Source: an uncultured Bacilli bacterium
GTDB taxonomy: Bacteria; Bacillota_I; Bacilli_A; RF39; UBA660
Direction of reading: 5' to 3'
DNA length: 37,121 nucleotides
NCBI GenBank assembly: GCA_934095865.1
Contig: CAKOKU010000011.1
Coordinates: forward strand, 1 to 37,121
Shown: positions 1 to 7,431 of the stretch, piece by piece
Layout: every line of letters starts with the position of its first letter
Position numbering within the stretch: position 1 is the stretch's first letter
Position numbers and translations under genes: made by a program
The notes under the pieces: model-generated
The model's database searches: none
Told to the model about the DNA's origin: nothing
Seen by the model: only the letters and a program-made list of their open reading frames with translations

Positions 1-177
1 GCCGGTGGTGCTGCTCGTGCTATTTTAGAACTTGCTGGTGTTAAAGATGTTGTATCTAAATCATTAGGTTCTAATACTAAAGTTAACGTTGCCAAAGCCA
101 CTTTAGAAGCTTTAAAATCACAAAAGACTAAAGAACACGTTGCTGAATTAAGAGGAAAGAAAGTAGAGGAATTATAA
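1..177 (+). CDS. rpsE: 30S ribosomal protein S5, C-terminal part
   Basis: The reading frame is open from base 1 and ends at TAA 175-177, giving the last 58 residues of S5. It contains the conserved AGGAARAILELAG segment and the basic tail typical of bacterial S5, a small-subunit protein involved in decoding accuracy. The 5' part lies outside the window. The stop is one base before the rplO start, and no rpmD (L30) lies between them. Confidence 0.93.
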   Translation, partial: AGGAARAILELAGVKDVVSKSLGSNTKVNVAKATLEALKSQKTKEHVAELRGKKVEEL

Positions 178-178
178 T

Positions 179-622
179 ATGAAGTTACATGAATTAAATG
201 CTCTACCTGAAGCAAAAACTAGAAAAAGAGTAGGCCGTGGCCCAGGCTCTGGAATGGGTAAGACTTCAACTCGTGGTCAAAAAGGTCAAAAATCTCGTAG
301 TGGTGCATCAATTGCTCCTTGGTTCCAAGGTGGTCAAACTCCATTATATAGAAGATTACCAAAACGTGGATTTAGTAATGCTAAATTTACAACAAGATAT
401 GCTACTATCAATTTAGATGACTTAAATAAGTTCTTTAAAGACGGAGATGTAGTTACTCCAGAAATATTAAAAGAGAAGGGTATATTAAAAAATCAATTAT
501 CTGGTGTTAAAGTTTTAGCAACAGGTACTCTTGACAAGAAGTTAACTGTAAAGGCTAACAGATTCTCAAACAGTGCTATCGCTAAGATTGAAGCAGCAGG
601 TGGCAAAACTGAGGTGATCTAA
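179..622 (+). CDS. rplO: 50S ribosomal protein L15
   Basis: This 147-residue protein is the normal length for L15, a late-assembling large-subunit protein that binds 23S rRNA. The N-terminus LNALPEAKTRKRVGRGPGSG, followed by a Gly/Lys/Arg-rich stretch, is the L15 signature, and the C-terminal domain (about residues 75-147) ends in the usual AAGGKTEVI. It starts one base after rpsE, and its ribosome site AGAGGAAAG lies inside the rpsE end. The next gene, secY, starts one base after its stop, as in the conserved spc operon. Confidence 0.97.
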   Translation: MKLHELNALPEAKTRKRVGRGPGSGMGKTSTRGQKGQKSRSGASIAPWFQGGQTPLYRRLPKRGFSNAKFTTRYATINLDDLNKFFKDGDVVTPEILKEKGILKNQLSGVKVLATGTLDKKLTVKANRFSNSAIAKIEAAGGKTEVI

Positions 623-623
623 T

Positions 624-1889
624 ATGTTTGCTATGATGAAGCAACTATTTAGTCCTTCTAATAAAGATTTAAGAAAAAGAATATATTTTACTCTAATGTG
701 CTTAGGCTTATTTTGCTTAGGTACTACTATTACCATCCCATGGGCATCAGCTTTATATCAAGAATTAGGTTTCTTAGAAATATTTAACTTGATGTCCGGT
801 GGTGGTCTTAGAAGCTTTTCAATATTTGCTCTAGGTGTTTCACCATACATTACAGCAAGTATTATTACTCAATTATTGCAAATGGATATAATTCCTTACT
901 TCAAGGAATTAAAAGAAGAAGGCTATACAGGTAGACAAAAAATTAATCGTATAACTAGATATTTAGGTATTTTATTTGCCTTTATTCAAGGATATATTTT
1001 AACAATTGTTTACATGAAAGGAATGACAAGCTTAGATATCTTGAAGACCACAGTTGTTATGACTGCGGGAACATCTTTTCTATTATGGCTTGGTGATCAA
1101 GTTACTTCAAAAGGTATTGGTAATGGTATTTCACTACTTATTATGGCTGGTATCATTCAAGGTATGCCATCGATGTTCGTAACTGCTTTTGAAAGCCTAG
1201 TAACATCAGGAACATACAGTACAGTTTTAGGAAGTATCTTATTTGCAGCATTTGTCTTAGTTTACATTTTAATTATAATTGGTGTAGTATTTATTCAATT
1301 AGCAGAAAGAAGAATACCAATTCAGTATTCAAATCGTACTAATAGTGCATATGGTGCTCAAACATCATATTTACCTATTAAATTAAATGCTGCTGGTGTT
1401 ATGCCTGTAATTTTTGCATCAACACTAATTGCTATTCCAACAACAATCGTAAACTTAATCAATAATGCAAGTGCTATTGATTTCGTAAATAAATATATTG
1501 TTTATACAAGCCCAACTGGCTTTATACTATATATCTTATTAATTCTTTTCTTTGGTTATTTCTATACATTTATGGAAATGAATCCAGAAGAGATGAGTAA
1601 AAATTTAAATAAAAATGGTGGCTATATTCCTGGTGTAAGACCAGGAGCCGACACAAGCGATTACATTTCAAAAGTAATTGGTCGTCTTACAATTGTCGGT
1701 TCAATCTTTCTAATTATTATTGCTGGTTTGCCAATTTTGTTCTCAAAATTCTCTGGTTTACCTAGCAGTGTAACAATTGGTGGCACTGGCTTATTAATAG
1801 TAGTTGGCGTTGCCATTGAAACATATAAACAATTAGAAAGTTCATTAGTTAGTCGTAGTTACAGAAATGGAAGAAGGCACAATAGATAA
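624..1889 (+). CDS. secY: Protein translocase subunit SecY
   Basis: This 421-residue membrane protein is the channel of the Sec translocon, which exports unfolded proteins and inserts membrane proteins. It has about ten hydrophobic segments. The plug/second-helix region reads FSIFALGVSPYITASIITQL, and the cytoplasmic loop contains QLAERRIPIQYSNR. The segment near residue 330, NKNGGYIPGVRPG, is a hallmark of SecY. Length is normal (420-435). The ribosome site GAGGTGAT lies at the end of rplO. The stop codon shares its last A with the adk start (TAATG), implying translational coupling. Confidence 0.98.
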   Translation: MFAMMKQLFSPSNKDLRKRIYFTLMCLGLFCLGTTITIPWASALYQELGFLEIFNLMSGGGLRSFSIFALGVSPYITASIITQLLQMDIIPYFKELKEEGYTGRQKINRITRYLGILFAFIQGYILTIVYMKGMTSLDILKTTVVMTAGTSFLLWLGDQVTSKGIGNGISLLIMAGIIQGMPSMFVTAFESLVTSGTYSTVLGSILFAAFVLVYILIIIGVVFIQLAERRIPIQYSNRTNSAYGAQTSYLPIKLNAAGVMPVIFASTLIAIPTTIVNLINNASAIDFVNKYIVYTSPTGFILYILLILFFGYFYTFMEMNPEEMSKNLNKNGGYIPGVRPGADTSDYISKVIGRLTIVGSIFLIIIAGLPILFSKFSGLPSSVTIGGTGLLIVVGVAIETYKQLESSLVSRSYRNGRRHNR

Positions 1890-2542
1890 TGAAAAACATC
1901 ATTTTCATTGCGCCCCCAGCTGCTGGTAAAGGAACCATGAGTTCCTTATTAGAAGCTAAATATAATTACGTTCATATTTCTACGGGTGACTTATTAAGAG
2001 ATGCTAAAAGCGAAAACAATGAATTAGGAACTAAATTAAAAGAAATGTTAGGATCTGGCAAGTTAGTTCCTGATAACATTGTTCTAGACTTATTATATAA
2101 TCGAATTAAGATAGAAGATAAGACGCATAGTTTTATTTTAGATGGTTATCCAAGAAATCGTAGTCAAGTTGATTCTTTAATGAATATTTTCAAAGAATTA
2201 GATATTAACGATTTTATTGGAGTTTATCTTGATTGTGATTATGAAGAGGCGATGAAAAGAACTTTAGGACGATTAGTATGCCCTAATTGTAAAAGAAGTT
2301 TCAATAAATTTAAGACTGCGACTAAACCTAAAGTTGAAGGCATTTGTGATAACTGTGGCTCTGTTTTAGAAACACGAAACGATGATACTGAAGAAACATT
2401 TAAAGTTAGATATCAAAGTTATATGAATGAAACAAAACCAGTAATTGATTATTTTCAAAGTATTAATAGATTAGTTACTGTAAAGTCAACAGATAATCCA
2501 GACGAAATGCTAAAAGAAATAGAAAAATATTTGGAGGTATAA
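1889..2542 (+). CDS. adk: Adenylate kinase
   Basis: The 217-residue enzyme converts AMP plus ATP to two ADP. The P-loop at residues 8-16 reads APPAAGKGT, whereas most adenylate kinases have GPPGAGKGT. Two glycines are thus replaced by alanine, while the catalytic Lys14 and Thr16 remain. The AMP-binding DGYPRN is at 85-90. The LID has four cysteines (131, 134, 153, 156), so it is the zinc-binding type common in Gram-positive bacteria. It overlaps secY by one base, and map begins directly after its stop. Confidence 0.97.
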   Translation: MKNIIFIAPPAAGKGTMSSLLEAKYNYVHISTGDLLRDAKSENNELGTKLKEMLGSGKLVPDNIVLDLLYNRIKIEDKTHSFILDGYPRNRSQVDSLMNIFKELDINDFIGVYLDCDYEEAMKRTLGRLVCPNCKRSFNKFKTATKPKVEGICDNCGSVLETRNDDTEETFKVRYQSYMNETKPVIDYFQSINRLVTVKSTDNPDEMLKEIEKYLEV

Positions 2543-3289
2543 ATGGTTAGTATCAAAAGTGAAAAAGAAATTGAATTGATGAAACACTCAGGTCATATTA
2601 ACTATTTGTGCCACAAACTTCTAGAAAAGAATATTAGACCAGGTATTACAACTGGTGAACTAGAAGAAATTGCCCGTAAATTTATGGAAGACAATGACTG
2701 TATATCATCAACTATTGGTTATGAAGGATATCCTGGATATCTTTGTATATCAGTAAATGATGAAGTAGTTCACGGTATACCAGGTAAAAGAAAGCTAAAG
2801 AATGGTGATATTGTAAAACTTGATATATCAATGATTTATAAAGGATATCATTCAGATTCTGCTGCTACATATCCAGTAGGAGAAATTAGTAAAGAAAAAG
2901 CCTACTTAATTGAACATACAAAGAATGCTTTGTATGAAGGAATAAAAGAAGTAAAAGCAGGTGCTCGTTTAGGTGACATCGGTAATGCCATAGAAACATA
3001 CGCTAAACAACACAAATTAAGTGTAGTTCGTGAATTATGTGGACATGGAATTGGAACGGAGTTACATGAAGACCCTGATGTATTAAACTATGGTAAAAAG
3101 GATACGGGTATGGTTTTAAAAGCTGGCATGACAATTGCTATTGAACCAATGTTAAATCTTGGTGAAAGATATGTATACATGCTTGATGATGATTGGACTA
3201 TTTGCACAGATGATGGCAGTCCATCAGCACATTTTGAACACACCGTATTAGTAACCGAAGATGGTTATGAAATATTAACAGGAGAATAA
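2543..3289 (+). CDS. map: Methionine aminopeptidase, type I
   Basis: This 248-residue cytosolic metalloenzyme removes the initiator methionine from new proteins. The metal ligands of the pita-bread fold are visible: the Asp pair in VKLDISMIYKGYHSDSAAT, the His in CGHGIGTELHEDP, and the Glu residues in IAIEPML and HFEHTVLV. There is no N-terminal extension, and the length is normal. The start follows the adk stop directly; the ribosome site TTGGAGGT is in the adk 3' end. The adk-map-infA order is the usual one. Confidence 0.97.
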   Translation: MVSIKSEKEIELMKHSGHINYLCHKLLEKNIRPGITTGELEEIARKFMEDNDCISSTIGYEGYPGYLCISVNDEVVHGIPGKRKLKNGDIVKLDISMIYKGYHSDSAATYPVGEISKEKAYLIEHTKNALYEGIKEVKAGARLGDIGNAIETYAKQHKLSVVRELCGHGIGTELHEDPDVLNYGKKDTGMVLKAGMTIAIEPMLNLGERYVYMLDDDWTICTDDGSPSAHFEHTVLVTEDGYEILTGE

Positions 3290-3290
3290 A

Positions 3291-3512
3291 ATGGCTAAAG
3301 AAGATAAAATAGAAGTTGAAGGAAAAGTAGTAGAAGTTTTAAAAGGTGGAGAATACCTAGTAAACTTACCAAAATTTAAGAAAACTGTGAAAGCTTACGT
3401 TTCTGGTAAAATGCGAGTTAATATGATTCGTATCTTACCAGGTGATACAGTTACAATAGAGTTATCGCCTTATGATTTAACACGTGGGCGCATTGTATGG
3501 AATAAGAGATAA
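3291..3512 (+). CDS. infA: Translation initiation factor IF-1
   Basis: The 73-residue protein is a single S1-like OB fold that binds the ribosomal A site during initiation. It starts MAKEDKIEVEGKVVEVL and ends LTRGRIVWNKR, both close to the family consensus. It begins one base after the map stop, and its ribosome site ACAGGAGA lies within the map end. It is followed by rpmJ, as in most Bacilli. Confidence 0.97.
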   Translation: MAKEDKIEVEGKVVEVLKGGEYLVNLPKFKKTVKAYVSGKMRVNMIRILPGDTVTIELSPYDLTRGRIVWNKR

Positions 3513-3525
3513 TGGAGGAATTATT

Positions 3526-3639
3526 ATGAAAGTTAGACCATCTGTAAAAAAAATTTGCGCAAAATGCAAAATAATAAAAAGAAAAGGTAAAGTAATGGTT
3601 ATTTGTGAGAATCCAAAACACAAACAAGTACAAGGTTAA
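3526..3639 (+). CDS. rpmJ: 50S ribosomal protein L36
   Basis: This 37-residue basic protein starts at ATG 3526 after the ribosome site TGGAGG and ends at TAA 3637-3639. It begins MKVRPSVKKICAKCK. The zinc ligands are CAKC, a later Cys and the His in CENPKH, so this is the zinc-binding form of L36. It lies between infA and rpsM, its standard place. Confidence 0.97.
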   Translation: MKVRPSVKKICAKCKIIKRKGKVMVICENPKHKQVQG

Positions 3640-3651
3640 TAGGAGGAAATT

Positions 3652-4026
3652 ATGGCACGTATTAAAAATATAGAAATTCCTAATGAAAAACATATTTGTA
3701 TCGGTTTAACTGCTATCTACGGAATTGGTAGAAATTTAGCTGAAACTATTTGTGAAGATGCAAAAGTTGAAAAAACTAAAAAAGGTAAAGATTTAACTGA
3801 AGCTGAAGTAGCAGCTATTAGAGCACAAGTTGATAAATATGTTGTTGAAGGTGATCTTCGTCGTGAAGTTCAAATGAACATCAAAAATAAAATGGAAATA
3901 AATTCTTACCAAGGTACAAGACATAAAAAAGGTCTTCCAGTTCATGGTCAAAGAACTAGTAGAAATGCTCGTACAAGAAAAGGTAAGGGTAAGACTGTTG
4001 CAAATAAGAAAAAAATAAGTAAGTAG
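3652..4026 (+). CDS. rpsM: 30S ribosomal protein S13
   Basis: The 124-residue S13 sits in the head of the small subunit and contacts the P-site tRNA and the large subunit. It starts MARIKNIEIPNEKH, has the helix-hairpin-helix GLTAIYGIGRN near residues 19-29, and the C-terminal GLPVHGQRTSRNARTRKGK that reaches the P site. Ribosome site AGGAGG is at 3642-3647. Length is normal. Confidence 0.97.
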   Translation: MARIKNIEIPNEKHICIGLTAIYGIGRNLAETICEDAKVEKTKKGKDLTEAEVAAIRAQVDKYVVEGDLRREVQMNIKNKMEINSYQGTRHKKGLPVHGQRTSRNARTRKGKGKTVANKKKISK

Positions 4027-4039
4027 GAGGTAAGTTATA

Positions 4040-4423
4040 ATGGCTTATAATAGAAGAAAAAGAAAAGTAAAGAAGAATATTCCTGAGGCTCAAGCTCATA
4101 TTCATGCTACTTATAATAATACTGTTGTATCAATTACTGATGTTAATGGTAATGTAATAAGCTGGGCATCTGCTGGTACTATTGGTTATAAGGGTTCGAA
4201 AAAGAAAACTCCTTATGCTGCCGGTATGAGTGCGGAATCTGCTGCAAAAGTTGCTGTTGATAACGGTGTTAAAAAAGTAGAAGTATTCGTAAAGGGCTTA
4301 GGAGCTGGTAGAGAAAATGCTATTCGTTCTCTACAAACTGCTGGATTAGAAGTAACTGCAATTAATGATATTACACCAGTTCCACATAACGGATGTCGTC
4401 CACCAAAACGTCCAAGAAATTAA
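4040..4423 (+). CDS. rpsK: 30S ribosomal protein S11
   Basis: The 127-residue S11 forms part of the platform near the mRNA exit. Conserved stretches are AHIHATYNNTVVSITD, YAAGMSAESAAKVA and the C-terminal TPVPHNGCRPPKRPRN. It follows rpsM by 13 bases with ribosome site AGGAGG, and is followed by rpoA. Confidence 0.97.
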   Translation: MAYNRRKRKVKKNIPEAQAHIHATYNNTVVSITDVNGNVISWASAGTIGYKGSKKKTPYAAGMSAESAAKVAVDNGVKKVEVFVKGLGAGRENAIRSLQTAGLEVTAINDITPVPHNGCRPPKRPRN

Positions 4424-4442
4424 GAAAGGAAACTGTAATTAT

Positions 4443-5402
4443 ATGATAAAATTTGAAAAACCTGATTATAAAATTGCAGAATATGTTGAAAATAATCACT
4501 ATGGAAGATTTGAACTAGATCCTCTTGAAAGAGGTTTTGGAACTACTATTGGTAATGCTCTTAGAAGAGTAATGTTATCAAGCCTACCAGGTAGTGCTAT
4601 TACATCAGTAAAAATTGATGGTGTTATGCATGAATTTCAAAAAATTGATGGTGTAGTAGAAGATGTTACAACTATTGTATTAAACTTAAAGAGCGTAGTA
4701 TTAATTAATCATGCCGCAAATAATGAAGCTGCTCCTACTAAAGTTATTAGATTAAAAGCTGATAGCGAAGGTGCTGTAACGGCTGGTATGATTGAAGCTG
4801 ATGCTGACATTGAAGTTGTAAATCCTGACTTAGTTATTTGTAACCTTGTTAAGGGTGGCAAAATTGACATGGAAATGACTGTTGGTAATGGTCGTGGATA
4901 TGTAGATGCTAAAACAAATGAAAAATTATTAGGAGAAAAAAAATTAGGTGTTATAGCTATTGATAGCCTATATTCACCAATTGAGAGAGTAAGTTATGAA
5001 GCTGTTCCAACAAGAGTTGGTCAAAATGAAAATTTTGATAAGCTTATTATGAACGTTTACACAAACGGCTCAATCACTCCAGAAGAAGCCATGGCTTTAT
5101 CTGCAAAAATTTTAATTGAACATTTTAATATTATTGCTGATTTAAATAATATAGCTGATGTTTCTGGTATAATGTCAGAAAAGAAAGTGGACACTATTAC
5201 AAAGACTTTAGAAACTCCAATTGAAGAAATTGAATTCTCAGTTCGTGCTTACAATTGCTTAAAAAGAGCAGGCGTAAATACTGTTCAAGATTTAATTAAT
5301 AAGAGAGAAGTAGAAGTTACTAAGATTAGAAATTTAGGTAAAAAGTCGCTTAAAGAAGTAATAGATAAAGTAAAAGAAATGGGTCTAAGTTTTAAAGACT
5401 AG
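4443..5402 (+). CDS. rpoA: RNA polymerase alpha subunit
   Basis: The 319-residue alpha subunit dimerises to nucleate RNA polymerase assembly and contacts upstream promoter DNA. The N-terminal domain contains RFELDPLERGFGTTIGNALR, the assembly motif. After a linker, the C-terminal domain (about 250-319) contains FSVRAYNCLKRAGVNTVQDL, which binds UP elements and activators. I chose ATG 4443 because MIKFEKPDYKI is the family N-terminus and AAAGGAAA lies 10-15 bases upstream. An in-frame ATG at 4365 lies inside rpsK without a good ribosome site. Confidence 0.97.
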   Translation: MIKFEKPDYKIAEYVENNHYGRFELDPLERGFGTTIGNALRRVMLSSLPGSAITSVKIDGVMHEFQKIDGVVEDVTTIVLNLKSVVLINHAANNEAAPTKVIRLKADSEGAVTAGMIEADADIEVVNPDLVICNLVKGGKIDMEMTVGNGRGYVDAKTNEKLLGEKKLGVIAIDSLYSPIERVSYEAVPTRVGQNENFDKLIMNVYTNGSITPEEAMALSAKILIEHFNIIADLNNIADVSGIMSEKKVDTITKTLETPIEEIEFSVRAYNCLKRAGVNTVQDLINKREVEVTKIRNLGKKSLKEVIDKVKEMGLSFKD

Positions 5403-5417
5403 TTAATAGGAGGTAAT

Positions 5418-5762
5418 ATGACAAAGTATAGAAAATTAAATAGAGAATCACGTATTCGTAGAAGTATTCTAGCTGGTCTTACTAAAGATGTTATTACTAA
5501 TGGTTATGTTGTAACAACTGAGGCAAGAGCTAAAGAAGCAAGAAAATTTGTTGACCGTATGATTACTTATGGTAAAGATGGTTCATTAGTAGCTAGAAGA
5601 AAAGCATTGGCTTTCTTACATAATGATAATGAAGTTGTTAGTAAAATCTTCAATGAATTAGCGCCAAAGTATGCAACACGTAACGGTGGTTATACTAGAA
5701 TTATAAAATTAAAGGAAAGAGTTGGCGACGATGCGCTAACTGTAAAACTAGAACTTGTTTAA
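5418..5762 (+). CDS. rplQ: 50S ribosomal protein L17
   Basis: The 114-residue L17 lies near the peptide exit tunnel. It has the typical start KYRKLNRESRIRRSILAGL and the motif RRKALAFLHN. Ribosome site AGGAGG is at 5408-5413. It is the last gene of the operon, and its final codons form the first arm of the operon terminator. Confidence 0.97.
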   Translation: MTKYRKLNRESRIRRSILAGLTKDVITNGYVVTTEARAKEARKFVDRMITYGKDGSLVARRKALAFLHNDNEVVSKIFNELAPKYATRNGGYTRIIKLKERVGDDALTVKLELV

Positions 5763-5778
5763 GTTCTTTTTTTATTTT
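5750..5778 (+). terminator. Intrinsic terminator of the ribosomal operon
   Basis: AGAACTT (5750-5756) pairs with AAGTTCT (5761-5767) across a GTTT loop and is followed by a T-rich run. The stem contains the rplQ stop codon. Confidence 0.85.
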
Positions 5779-5794
5779 CTAACAAAATTACTTA

Positions 5795-5823
5795 TTGCAA
5801 ATTATAGGGTGTTATGATATAGT
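5795..5823 (+). promoter_or_regulatory. Promoter for the 5862 gene
   Basis: TTGCAA (5795-5800), a 17-base spacer and TATAGT (5818-5823). It lies between the operon terminator and the next gene, so that gene starts a new transcription unit. Confidence 0.6.
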
Positions 5824-5861
5824 TAGACTATAATGGAATATAGAATAAGAGGATGGCTAAT

Positions 5862-6608
5862 ATGAATAAACAAATTATTATTGATCAATGTGAAAAAATT
5901 AAAGATATAGTAACTGAAGCAACTGTTAATGAAGAAGAAGCAAGAAAAAGTGCTGAAAGTTACAAAAATACAAAAGAACTTAATACTCAATTATTAAGTG
6001 AATTAAACAGTGCTAAAGATATATATTGGGAATTAGAACGTACGCTTAGAATTATAGAAATAGATAAAGAGTATGATAATACTGGCGATGAATTAGAAAA
6101 CTTAAAAATAAGAGTTAAAGATTTAATTGCCGATTTAGAATCGCATATAGCAGAACTAAAAAAATATGATTCTGTTAAAGAAAGTGTTGATTTTTACCAA
6201 GAATCTATTAAAGATGCCAATGATTTTATAGGCAACACATCAAATAATTCTAGTTCTAACAGTACATCAGAAATTAATTTTAAAGATTCAAATGATGAGG
6301 CATCTAACGAAGACAATATTTTTAATATTTCTAACTTTGATAAGATTAACACTGAAGAAGAAACTCCAAGTGCTGCTCCTCTAAAAGAAGATAATGACTT
6401 TGCTTTTGATTTCTCCTCTATGTATGGTTTTGATGAAGATGAACCAAAAAAAGATACCAAACAAAAAGTAGTAGATGTAACTGACTTTGATAATAAAGAA
6501 GAAAAAGAAACAAATAGTCAAGAAAAAGATAGCACTGATGATACTAATTTAAATGAATTAAATGATTTATTCAACTACTTAAATGAAGACAATAGCTTTA
6601 ATGCATAA
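5862..6608 (+). CDS. Unknown acidic coiled-coil protein
   Basis: I do not recognise this protein. From ATG 5862 it has 248 residues. An ATG at 5853 is also in frame, but AAGAGG ends directly at it, leaving no spacing; ATG 5862 is nine bases from that ribosome site. The first 110 residues are charged and predicted helical (coiled-coil-like heptads). The rest is rich in Asp, Glu, Asn and Ser and looks disordered. There is no signal peptide or membrane segment, so it is probably cytosolic. The next gene follows after 17 bases and is likely co-transcribed. Confidence 0.75.
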   Translation: MNKQIIIDQCEKIKDIVTEATVNEEEARKSAESYKNTKELNTQLLSELNSAKDIYWELERTLRIIEIDKEYDNTGDELENLKIRVKDLIADLESHIAELKKYDSVKESVDFYQESIKDANDFIGNTSNNSSSNSTSEINFKDSNDEASNEDNIFNISNFDKINTEEETPSAAPLKEDNDFAFDFSSMYGFDEDEPKKDTKQKVVDVTDFDNKEEKETNSQEKDSTDDTNLNELNDLFNYLNEDNSFNA

Positions 6609-6625
6609 CAGGGAGGTAAAAAACT

Positions 6626-6871
6626 ATGGGATTAAAAACAAATACAATAATTACTCTAGAAAATGATGAAAAATACATAGTATTAAATGAAACAATGTAT
6701 GGTGGCAGTAAGTATTTCCTTGTAATGGGATTAGACGAAAAACTTGAAGCTGTTCCTAATAAAGTTAAAATTGTTGAAGAAGTACTTGATGGTGAAGAAA
6801 TATATGTAGATACAGTTGAAGATAATAATTTAATTGTTATTCTGACACGTCTTTTAAAAGCTCAATTATGA
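6626..6871 (+). CDS. Small protein, DUF1292-like
   Basis: This 81-residue protein starts after a strong ribosome site (GGGAGG, 6611-6616). Its pattern, ITLENDEKYIVLNETMYGGS followed by KYFLVMG and an acidic C-terminal half, resembles small beta-rich DUF1292-type proteins of Firmicutes, whose function is unknown. The resemblance is by eye only. The stop codon TGA lies within the second arm of its terminator. It is probably in an operon with the acidic protein upstream. Confidence 0.7.
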   Translation: MGLKTNTIITLENDEKYIVLNETMYGGSKYFLVMGLDEKLEAVPNKVKIVEEVLDGEEIYVDTVEDNNLIVILTRLLKAQL

Positions 6872-6880
6872 GCTTTTTTT
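6857..6880 (+). terminator. Intrinsic terminator
   Basis: AAAGCTCA pairs with TGAGCTTT across the loop ATTA, followed by a run of T. It overlaps the stop codon of the 6626 gene. It faces the convergent ssrA gene. Confidence 0.85.
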
Positions 6881-6935
6881 AAATATAAAAAATCATCTAT
6901 TAACTCTTAAAGTCAATAGATGATGAAATATCTTT

Positions 6936-7311
6936 TGGTGGAGCAGAGGAGAATTGAACTCCTGTCCAAACTTCAAGACCATAAATATCTACAAGTTTAG
7001 CTAATATTTAAATTTTACTATAAATATGGCTTTAGCTTACCTAGTTTATAGCTAGATTAGTAAGTATTCATTCATTTATCCTAATCAGATAAATAAGTAT
7101 AATTTGTTAAATATAATACCTAAACTAAATCACAAATATATTCAATTTAGATAGCCCCAAGCCTTATATTAGGCAAAAGAAGGAGCAAAGTTGAAACCTA
7201 CGTTTCCGTTAGCTTCGTCATTTAATTTTAATTTGAACATTTTAAAGTCATATTCAAGGACTACTTGCAATCTATAATCTACATTAAGCCTGTCGAAACC
7301 ATTACTGCCCC
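6936..7311 (-). ncRNA. ssrA: Transfer-messenger RNA (tmRNA)
   Basis: Read on the minus strand this is a 376-nt tmRNA. The 5' end GGGGCAGTAATGGTTTCGAC and the 3' end, with a T-arm containing GTTCAATTC and an encoded TCCACCA, pair as an alanyl acceptor stem: GGGGCAG with CTGCTCC, including one G-U pair. tmRNA with SmpB frees stalled ribosomes and tags the unfinished protein for proteolysis. The tag reading frame is at 7169-7213. Downstream of it is an AT-rich pseudoknot region. It has a strong promoter of its own at 7320-7348. Confidence 0.97.
7169..7213 (-). other. tmRNA proteolysis tag reading frame
   Basis: The resume codon is GCT (7211-7213) and the frame ends at TAA (7169-7171). It encodes ANGNVGFNFAPSFA. 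The usual tag end is ALAA or, in many Mollicutes, FAFA; here it is PSFA, which still ends in small and aromatic residues recognised by AAA+ proteases. Confidence 0.85.
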
Positions 7312-7319
7312 GTAAAGTA

Positions 7320-7348
7320 ATTATAGCACACACAATATTAATTGACAA
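7320..7348 (-). promoter_or_regulatory. ssrA promoter
   Basis: On the minus strand TTGTCA (7348-7343), a 17-base spacer and TATAAT (7325-7320) lie 8 bases before the tmRNA 5' end. This is a near-consensus housekeeping promoter. Confidence 0.85.
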
Positions 7349-7370
7349 GTTAACAAATTTGTGTTAGCAT
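7342..7370 (+). promoter_or_regulatory. Divergent promoter for the Tat-signal gene
   Basis: TTGACA (7342-7347), a 17-base spacer and TAGCAT (7365-7370). Its -35 box overlaps the ssrA -35 box on the other strand, so RNA polymerase can occupy only one of the two at a time. Confidence 0.55.
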
Positions 7371-7431
7371 ATATTCCGAAAACAACTTGAGATGTACTGT
7401 TTATAAAGAATATTTGATTGGGGGAATCAAA

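Noticed and set aside
3451..3693. Minus-strand frame across infA, rpmJ and rpsM
   Set aside because: It lies opposite three certain ribosomal-operon genes and has no recognisable product; it is a shadow frame.
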